Positions 58,485 through 64,000 of a stretch of 64,000 bases of DNA are shown here, in pieces. This DNA is from Aeromonas rivuli (GTDB taxonomy: Bacteria; Pseudomonadota; Gammaproteobacteria; Enterobacterales; Aeromonadaceae), in the NCBI RefSeq assembly GCF_000820045.1, contig NZ_CDBJ01000027.1, forward strand, positions 340,541 through 404,540, given 5' to 3'. The position numbers and the translations under genes were made by a program. The stretch's first letter is position 1; every line of letters starts with the position of its first letter. A model generated the notes under the pieces. The model saw only the letters and a program-made list of their open reading frames with translations. It was not told the DNA's origin and searched no databases.

Positions 58485-60347
58485 GTGGATATTATCAAGA
58501 CCGATGTCGCCATCATCGGTGCCGGTGGTGGTGGCCTGCGTGCCGCTATCGCCATAGCAGAAGCCCACCCGGATCTGGAGATCGCCCTGATCTCCAAGGT
58601 CTACCCGATGCGCAGCCACACCGTGGCCGCAGAGGGTGGCGCCGCCGGTGTTGTCCGCGACGATGACTCCCTCGAAAACCACTTCAACGACACCGTGTCC
58701 GGTGGCGACTGGTTGTGCGAGCAGGACGTGGTCGATTACTTCGTCGAAAACTGTACCCAGGAGATGGTCCAGCTGGAGCACTGGGGCTGCCCCTGGAGCC
58801 GCAAACCGGACGGCAAGGCCAACGTGCGCCGCTTCGGCGGGATGAAGATCCCCCGCACCTGGTTTGCCGCCGACAAGTCCGGTTTCCACATTCTGCATAC
58901 CCTGTTCCAGACCTCCATCAAGTACCCGACCATCAAGCGCTTCGACGAGCACTTCTGCATGGACTTGATCGTGGAAGATGGCCGCGTGCAGGGTGTCCTG
59001 ACCTTCGATATCCAGAACGGCATCACCCGCTTCATCCAGGCCAAGTCCGTCATTCTGGCCACTGGTGGCGCCGGTCGTGTCTACCGCTACAACACCAACG
59101 GTGGCATAGTCACCGGCGATGGCATGGCCCTGGCCTACCGTCACGGTGTGCCCCTGCGGGACATGGAGTTCGTCCAGTATCACCCGACCGGCCTGCCGGG
59201 CACCGGTATCCTGATGACCGAAGGTTGTCGTGGTGAAGGTGGCATCCTGGTCAACAAGGATGGTTACCGCTATCTGCAAGATTACGGTCTGGGCCCGGAA
59301 ACCCCGGTCGGCGAGGCCAAGAACAAGTACATGGAGCTGGGCCCCCGCGATCGTCTCTCCCAGGCATTCTGGCAGGAGCAGCAGAAAGGCCGCACCATCC
59401 CAGGCCCCATGGGCGACGTGGTGCACCTCGACCTGCGCCACCTCGGCGAGAAGTACCTGAAAGAGCGCCTGCCCTTCATCTGCGAACTGGCCAAGGCCTA
59501 CGTGGGTGTGGATCCGGTCAAGGAGCCGATCCCGGTTCGTCCGACCGCCCACTACACCATGGGTGGCATCGAGACCAACGGCCAATGCGCCACCCGCATG
59601 CCGGGCCTCTATGCCCTCGGCGAGTGTGCCTCCGTCGGTCTGCACGGCGCCAACCGGCTGGGCTCCAACTCCCTGTCCGAAATCGTGGTGTTCGGCAAGG
59701 TGGCCGGTGAACACGCCGGTGAATTTGCCAAGACCCAGACCCATGGCGACACCCAGGCCCTCGCCGCCAAGGCCGAGCAACTGATCAAGCAGCACCTCTC
59801 TCTGCTCGACATCGACGGCACCGAAAACCCGGCCGATATCCGCAACGAATTGGGTCTGTCCATGGAAGCCGGGGTCGGTATCTACCGTACCGAAGAGCTG
59901 ATGCAAGGCACCATCGACAAGATCAACGAGCTGAAGGCCCGTTACAAGAAGGTCAAGATCAACGACAAGTCCTCTGTCTTCAACACCGATCTGCTGTACG
60001 CCATCGAACTGGGCTACATGCTGGACGTGGCCGAAGCCATGGCCCACTCCGCCATCAACCGCAAAGAGTCTCGTGGCTCCCACCAGCGGCTGGATGGATT
60101 TGAGGAGCGGGATGACCTGAACTACCTCAAGCACTCCCTCTCCTTCTATAACCAGCAAGGCGCCCCGACCATCGACTACTCCGATGTGAAGATCACTAAA
60201 TCCCAACCGGCAAAACGCGTCTATGGCTCCGAGGGTGAACAGCAGGACAAGGCCAAAAAGGCCGCGACCATGGCATCCCAACCGGTAGCTGAACAGGTGC
60301 ACGGTTCCGAGGGTGAGAAACAAGACGAGGCTAACAAACATGGCTGA
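58485..60347 (+). CDS. frdA: Fumarate reductase flavoprotein subunit
   Basis: 620 residues; reduces fumarate to succinate in anaerobic respiration. FAD-binding [14 protein letters not shown] (about 10-23), flavin-linking His45 in [11 protein letters not shown], the active-site [21 protein letters not shown] and [13 protein letters not shown] are intact. The start is the GTG at 58485 with AAGGAGG five bases upstream; a GTG at 58452 would add 11 residues without a ribosome site. The C-terminal tail is longer than in E. coli (602) because of an in-frame 75-bp duplication. Its stop overlaps frdB. Confidence 0.96.
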   Translation: MDIIKTDVAIIGAGGGGLRAAIAIAEAHPDLEIALISKVYPMRSHTVAAEGGAAGVVRDDDSLENHFNDTVSGGDWLCEQDVVDYFVENCTQEMVQLEHWGCPWSRKPDGKANVRRFGGMKIPRTWFAADKSGFHILHTLFQTSIKYPTIKRFDEHFCMDLIVEDGRVQGVLTFDIQNGITRFIQAKSVILATGGAGRVYRYNTNGGIVTGDGMALAYRHGVPLRDMEFVQYHPTGLPGTGILMTEGCRGEGGILVNKDGYRYLQDYGLGPETPVGEAKNKYMELGPRDRLSQAFWQEQQKGRTIPGPMGDVVHLDLRHLGEKYLKERLPFICELAKAYVGVDPVKEPIPVRPTAHYTMGGIETNGQCATRMPGLYALGECASVGLHGANRLGSNSLSEIVVFGKVAGEHAGEFAKTQTHGDTQALAAKAEQLIKQHLSLLDIDGTENPADIRNELGLSMEAGVGIYRTEELMQGTIDKINELKARYKKVKINDKSSVFNTDLLYAIELGYMLDVAEAMAHSAINRKESRGSHQRLDGFEERDDLNYLKHSLSFYNQQGAPTIDYSDVKITKSQPAKRVYGSEGEQQDKAKKAATMASQPVAEQVHGSEGEKQDEANKHG

Positions 60348-60350
60348 GAT
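60201..60350 (+). repeat. In-frame 75-bp tandem duplication in the frdA 3' end
   Basis: 60201-60275 and 60276-60350 both begin TCCCAACCGG and encode related 25-residue tails ([18 protein letters not shown] and [19 protein letters not shown]). E. coli FrdA has one such tail (PPAKRVYGGEADAADKA). The copies differ at several positions, so this event is older than the HAD and astD repeats. Confidence 0.85.
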
Positions 60351-61074
60351 GATCGAAATTGAGATCCTGCGCTACCGCCCGGAGCAGGACAACGAGCCCT
60401 GGATGCAGACCTTCCAGGTGCCTTATCTGAAAGAGATGTCCCTGCTCGATGCCCTGCAGTACATCAAGGATCAGCTGGACTCTACCTTAAGCTTCCGCTG
60501 GTCCTGCCGGATGGCGATCTGCGGCTCCTGCGGCATGATGGTCAACGGCATTCCGAAGCTGGGCTGCAAGACTTTCCTGCGGGACTACCTGCCGGGCAAG
60601 ATGAAGATCGAACCGCTCAACAACTTCCCGATCGAGCGCGATCTGGTGGTCGACATGTCCGATTTCATCGAGAAGCTGGAGAGCATCAAGCCCTACATCA
60701 TCCCGTCTGAGCCGCGCAACCTGTGCGACGGCGAGTACACCCAGACCCCGGCTGACATGGCGAAATATCACCAGTTCTCCATGTGCATCAACTGTGGTCT
60801 GTGCTACGCCGCCTGCCCGCAGTATGGCATCAACAAGAAGTTCACCGGCCCGGCGGCCCTGGCGCTGGCTTATCGCTACAACGCCGACAACCGCGATGGC
60901 GCGTCCAAGGAGCGGATGAAGATCATCAGCCAGGATGAGGGTGTCTGGGGTTGTACCTTCGTGGGTTATTGCTCCGATGTCTGTCCGAAGGGCGTGGATC
61001 CGGCCGCAGCCATCCAGCTTGGCAAGGTCGAGAGCGCCAAGGACTACATGATCGCCATGTTCAAGCCAGATTGA
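60340..61074 (+). CDS. frdB: Fumarate reductase iron-sulfur subunit
   Basis: 244 residues, as in E. coli. It carries the [2Fe-2S] cysteines ([15 protein letters not shown] and a later LGC) and the [3Fe-4S]/[4Fe-4S] cysteines ([12 protein letters not shown] and [14 protein letters not shown]). It shuttles electrons from the quinol site to FrdA. The ATG at 60340 overlaps the frdA stop by eight bases. Confidence 0.97.
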   Translation: MAEMIEIEILRYRPEQDNEPWMQTFQVPYLKEMSLLDALQYIKDQLDSTLSFRWSCRMAICGSCGMMVNGIPKLGCKTFLRDYLPGKMKIEPLNNFPIERDLVVDMSDFIEKLESIKPYIIPSEPRNLCDGEYTQTPADMAKYHQFSMCINCGLCYAACPQYGINKKFTGPAALALAYRYNADNRDGASKERMKIISQDEGVWGCTFVGYCSDVCPKGVDPAAAIQLGKVESAKDYMIAMFKPD

Positions 61075-61090
61075 GATCAGGAGTGAGACC

Positions 61091-61489
61091 ATGAACAACA
61101 CCCAGAGCAAACGTAAGCCCTACGTGCGCGAAATGAAGAAAGACTGGTGGCTGAAGAACGCCTTCTACACCGGTTACATGATCCGCGAAGGCACCAGCAT
61201 CTTCGTCTCCATCTACGCCGTGGTGCTGATGTGGGGTCTGCTGCGACTGGTTCAGGGTCAGGAGGCGTTCAACGGCTGGCTGGAATCCCTGCAGAGCCCG
61301 ATAGCCATCCTGTTCCACGTCATCGCGCTGGCAGCCTGCCTGTTCCACGCCAAGACCTGGTTCGCCCTGGCTCCCAAGGCCATGCGCATCTTCCGTGGTG
61401 AAGACCTGCTGCCGGAGAAGCCGATCGTCATCGTCCAGTATGTGGCGCTGGCGGTGGTATCCCTGCTTGTCCTGATCATCGTGGCCTGA
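61091..61489 (+). CDS. frdC: Fumarate reductase membrane anchor subunit C
   Basis: 132 residues with three membrane helices; binds menaquinol with FrdD. MKKDWWLKNAFYTGYMIREGTSIFVSIYAVVLMWGL (read in pieces), and FHVIALAACLFHAKTWF with quinone-site residues, match FrdC. Sixteen bases after frdB with a CAGGAG ribosome site. Confidence 0.96.
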   Translation: MNNTQSKRKPYVREMKKDWWLKNAFYTGYMIREGTSIFVSIYAVVLMWGLLRLVQGQEAFNGWLESLQSPIAILFHVIALAACLFHAKTWFALAPKAMRIFRGEDLLPEKPIVIVQYVALAVVSLLVLIIVA

Positions 61490-61500
61490 GGAGATTAATG

Positions 61501-61575
61501 ATGAGACGTTCTGACGAGCCCGTATTTATTGGCGTCTGTTTGGTGCCGGTAGCGCTATATGAGGAAAAATCATGA
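61501..61575 (+). CDS. 24-codon micro-ORF, decayed copy of the frdD start
   Basis: It opens MRRSDEP exactly like FrdD, then a two-base insertion shifts the frame and it ends EEKS followed by a TGA that overlaps the real frdD ATG (ATGA, 61572-61575). GAGGAG precedes the ATG (or the ATG at 61498). It likely couples translation from frdC to frdD. Whether the peptide matters is unknown. Confidence 0.5.
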   Translation: MRRSDEPVFIGVCLVPVALYEEKS

Positions 61576-61928
61576 GACGTTCTGACGAACCCATTTACTG
61601 GGGACTCTTTGGTGCCGGTGGCATGGTGGTTGCCATGCTGCTGCCGGTGATTGTCCTCATTACCGGTCTGCTGGTGCCCATGGGCATCATGGACGTGGAG
61701 ACCATGAGCTTCGAGCGCGTGCACGACTTCGCCAGCTCCTGGTGGGGTGCCTGCATACTGCTGGTGATCATCGCCCTGCCCATCTGGCACGGCATGCACC
61801 GCATCTACCACGGCCTGCATGACCTTGGGATCCACACCACCAAGCTGCACCACTATGTGTTCTATGGCTTCGCCTTCCTGGTGTCCGCCATCACAATCGG
61901 CCTGCTGATGGTGCTGGTACTCCAGTAA
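61572..61928 (+). CDS. frdD: Fumarate reductase membrane anchor subunit D
   Basis: 118 residues with three helices; completes the FrdABCD complex. RRSDEPIYWGLFGAGGMVVAMLLPV, the mid-helix HDFASSWWGACILLVIIALPIWHGMHRIYHGLHDLGI (read in pieces) are near-identical to E. coli FrdD in pattern. GAGGA lies seven bases upstream. The intercistronic gap to frdC is widened to 82 bases by the duplicated start. Confidence 0.96.
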   Translation: MRRSDEPIYWGLFGAGGMVVAMLLPVIVLITGLLVPMGIMDVETMSFERVHDFASSWWGACILLVIIALPIWHGMHRIYHGLHDLGIHTTKLHHYVFYGFAFLVSAITIGLLMVLVLQ

Positions 61929-61954
61929 TCCTTCAGTTGCCAGCAACAGATGCT

Positions 61955-61981
61955 AAAACCGGGCCCAGTGCCCGGTTTTTG
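61955..61981. terminator. Terminator of frdABCD
   Basis: ACCGGGC-CCAGT-GCCCGGT flanked by A4 and T5, between frdD and the convergent ycaQ. Confidence 0.92.
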
Positions 61982-62005
61982 TTTGGCTGTCGTTTAGCCT
62001 GCGGG

Positions 62006-63226
62006 CTAAGGGCGCGGCTCCGGCCACAGGCCCTGCAAGGGTGACGGCATGGCGCCGAGGCGAAGCAGCGGAGTCTGGTGCCAGTCGGCCAGTTTTTGCA
62101 GCGCCTTCTCCAGATCCTGGGCCAGGCTGGCGCTCACCCTGACCCCATCCTCCAGGTAGAGGCTCTTGACCTCGAACACCCCCTCCTTGCGATGAGCCTT
62201 GGCATCCAGACGCCCCACCAGCTGGCCCCGGCGCAGCAAGGGCAGCACGAAGTAGCCGTATTGACGCTTGGGCGCCGGGGTGTAGCACTCGATGCGATAG
62301 TCAAAGCCAAACAGTTCGCTGGCCCGCTTGCGATCCCACACCAGGGGATCGAAGGGCGAGAGCACGGCTGTGTGGGTCGCCTTGAGAGTGCCAGCCTGGG
62401 CCCGGGCCAGCTCATCGGAGAGCGATGCGTGCACGAAGGCGCCGTGCTGCCAGCCCTCCACCCGCACCGGCAACAGCTCCCCCTCGTCCGCCAGCTGATG
62501 GAGCAGGGCGTCGTATTTGCCGCGCCGCAGCCGGTAGTAATCCGCCACCCAGCCGGTCTTGACCAGCCCCAGCGCCCGGCAGCTGGCCCGCACCATGTCT
62601 CGCTGGGCGAGCTCAGGGCTCGGCAGATCCCGCCCATCGTCCCACTCGGGCATGATCCGCTCGGCGAGATCGTAGACCCGCTGGAAGTTGCGCCGCTCGC
62701 GCACCATCAGGCGCCCTGCGGTAAACAGCACCTCCAGGTGGCGCTTCTCCGGCTTCCAGTCCCACCAGCCGTTGCCCTTGCCCCCCTTGCGCTCGAAGTC
62801 GATGGCCCGCACCGGGCCCTGCTGGCGAATGCGCTCGACTATCTGCTCTATCTCGCCGCCGTGGGTCTTGAGCCACTGGGCGGAGAACTTCCAGCCCATG
62901 GCGGCGGGATCCAGCATGCGATGGCGCAGCAGCCGGTAGTCCTCGCGAGGGACGAAGCAGGCCTCGTGGGCCCAGTATTCGAAGAGATCCCCCTCGGCCA
63001 GCAACTGCTCCAGCCAGGCGGGATCGTAGTGGCCGAGCCGGCTGAACAGCACCAGATAGGGGCTGCGCGCCACCACAGAGATGCTGTCTATCTGCAGCAG
63101 CGCCATGCGGCGGATCGTGGCAAGCACATCGGCCGGGCCCGCCTTGCGCCTGGGCGGCGCCAGCAGACCCTGGGCTGCGAGTTGCAGATGACGGGCATCC
63201 TGAACACTGAGATGAATGGCAGACAT
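62006..63226 (-). CDS. ycaQ: Interstrand-crosslink DNA glycosylase YcaQ family
   Basis: 406 residues; E. coli YcaQ has 410. The family folds as tandem winged helices (HTH_42) and unhooks DNA interstrand crosslinks. The catalytic QxD motif is present as Gln45-I-Asp47 (LLQIDSISVVARSPYLVLFSRLG). FEYWAHEACFVP, PFDPLVWDRKRASELFGFDYRIECYTPAPKRQYGYFVLPLL (read in pieces) and DAKAHRKEGVF confirm the family. The ATG at 63226 has GAGG eight bases upstream; the frame to 63265 is rejected. Confidence 0.92.
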   Translation of the reverse strand: MSAIHLSVQDARHLQLAAQGLLAPPRRKAGPADVLATIRRMALLQIDSISVVARSPYLVLFSRLGHYDPAWLEQLLAEGDLFEYWAHEACFVPREDYRLLRHRMLDPAAMGWKFSAQWLKTHGGEIEQIVERIRQQGPVRAIDFERKGGKGNGWWDWKPEKRHLEVLFTAGRLMVRERRNFQRVYDLAERIMPEWDDGRDLPSPELAQRDMVRASCRALGLVKTGWVADYYRLRRGKYDALLHQLADEGELLPVRVEGWQHGAFVHASLSDELARAQAGTLKATHTAVLSPFDPLVWDRKRASELFGFDYRIECYTPAPKRQYGYFVLPLLRRGQLVGRLDAKAHRKEGVFEVKSLYLEDGVRVSASLAQDLEKALQKLADWHQTPLLRLGAMPSPLQGLWPEPRP

Positions 63227-63329
63227 GGGGATGGCCTCGGGAGAGTGGATCCCCAGCATGCCCAAAAGTGGCCCGGATGAAAACCGGGCTCACACCATGT
63301 GGACGCGATCCCCGCTGAAGAGGGCGTCC

Positions 63330-63980
63330 CTAGGGCTGAATCCTGCCCTTGGCGAGCACGGCCACATCCGGGTGAGGCAGACTCAGCTGTGCGCCGAGCC
63401 GCGCTGCCAGCCAGTGAAAGGAGGCGTCGGCGAAAAAAACGATATGTGTGGGATCGTGGCGATAACGCCAATGCCGAAAGCGCTCGTCGCTGAGCACCCG
63501 CTGGGTCTGCAACACCAGCAGGCCACCGGGCTTGAGGCAATCCCACAACTGGGTGAGCACGGCGCCTGGCTCGGCCAGATGTTCAATCACCTCGGTACTG
63601 GTGATGAAGTCATATTGCCGGGTCAACAGGGCGGGCTGGTCGGCATAGAACTTGTCATAACCGGCCATCTGGTAACCCGACTCGCGCCCCATGGCCAGCA
63701 ACGCAGGTCCCGGGCCACAGCCGAAATCCAGCCCGCTCGCGGGCGCCGGGATCTGCGCCAGCACCTGACCAAAGGCGCGCATCAGAAACCTGCGGTAGCC
63801 GGGGTCATCCACTTCGTTCTGGTGGCCGTCATAGACCCGCTTCTCGGTCGCATCATCCAGCCGATGAACCGGCGCCATGAACACCAGGGCACAGTCGAGG
63901 CAGCGGCCATACAGCTTGTCAGCCACCGGCAAGGCATAGTGCCGGGTGCTGCCGCACAGGGGGCAGGCGCAGAGTTCCAC
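63330..63980 (-). CDS. Class I SAM-dependent methyltransferase with N-terminal zinc-ribbon-like motif
   Basis: 216 residues from a GTG at 63980 with AAGGAG nearby. The N-terminus has a possible zinc ribbon (CACPLCG and CLDC). The methyltransferase core follows: GLDFGCGPGPALLAMG (SAM loop), YDFITSTEVIEHLAEPG (motif III region) and LKPGGLLVLQTQ. This resembles Methyltransf_23 proteins such as those modifying small molecules or glycans; substrate unknown. It is separated from ycaQ by about 100 bases with no clear terminator. Confidence 0.85.
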   Translation of the reverse strand: MELCACPLCGSTRHYALPVADKLYGRCLDCALVFMAPVHRLDDATEKRVYDGHQNEVDDPGYRRFLMRAFGQVLAQIPAPASGLDFGCGPGPALLAMGRESGYQMAGYDKFYADQPALLTRQYDFITSTEVIEHLAEPGAVLTQLWDCLKPGGLLVLQTQRVLSDERFRHWRYRHDPTHIVFFADASFHWLAARLGAQLSLPHPDVAVLAKGRIQP

Positions 63981-64000
63981 ACAGACTCCTTACTTGTATC

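Noticed and set aside
58437-60341. 634-codon frame opposite frdA
   Set aside because: Long antisense frame caused by strongly biased codons of frdA; no start signal or family match.

Overview
The window looks like a chromosomal segment of an Aeromonas-type gammaproteobacterium. The reasons are the overall GC-rich coding sequence, the enterobacterial/Vibrio-like order pilMNOPQ - aroK - aroB - damX - dam - rpe - gph - trpS with mrcA divergent, an arginine succinyltransferase (ast) cluster, a KdgR-type uronate regulon, a class 1 chaperone-usher fimbrial operon and a four-subunit fumarate reductase. Genus assignment is inference; no rRNA or other strict marker is present.

Layout. 1-753 holds the 3' part of ychF. 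916-2338 is a tRNA operon (Met-Gln-Gln-Met-Gln-Gln-Met-Leu) with a stringent-looking promoter and unusual tRNA-Gln-like spacer repeats. 2451-8034 carries an SLC13/RCK transporter, a DHA2 drug-efflux type MFS protein, a YqaB-like HAD phosphatase whose 3' end is tandemly duplicated, and an A/T-rich orphan glycosyltransferase-like gene behind a 37-bp palindrome. 8076-14131 is a DUF1338 gene, the ast genes (astD, astA, astC) and pabA; two 35-codon mini-ORFs that copy the AstD C-terminus lie just after astD. 14132-23576 is a uronate/KDG catabolic regulon: kduI-kduD, ygjV, kdgR, kdgK-eda-yiaL-like and a three-gene TRAP transporter, with KdgR-like operators in front of each transcription unit. 23707-31035 is the trpS-gph-rpe / dam-damX-aroB-aroK cluster, 31227-36109 the type IV pilus alignment and secretin genes pilQPONM, and 36397-38928 mrcA.

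39034-43392 contains oxyR, a DsbA/FrnE-like protein, a metallo-beta-lactamase-fold secreted protein with a degenerate metal motif, a LysR regulator and a BPSS1780-like membrane protein. 43427-49196 is a complete fimbrial operon (major pilin, chaperone, usher, second chaperone, tip adhesin). 49493-57970 holds an M23 peptidase, a MATE exporter, a large MscS-family channel, a glycerophosphodiesterase and a chemoreceptor with a sigma-28-like promoter. 58410-61981 is frdABCD behind an FNR-like site. 62006-63980 carries ycaQ and a methyltransferase.

The most unusual theme is repeated short tandem duplication of gene ends. Copies of gene 3' ends follow the HAD gene (62 bp) and astD (121 bp, twice), an in-frame 75-bp duplication lengthens FrdA, and a decayed 71-bp copy of the frdD start makes a leader micro-ORF. 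In the tRNA operon, 99-bp spacer units fold like tRNA-Gln without a D arm. One diverged copy keeps acceptor-stem pairing through changes on both strands. All of this is read by eye; no alignment or folding program was run.
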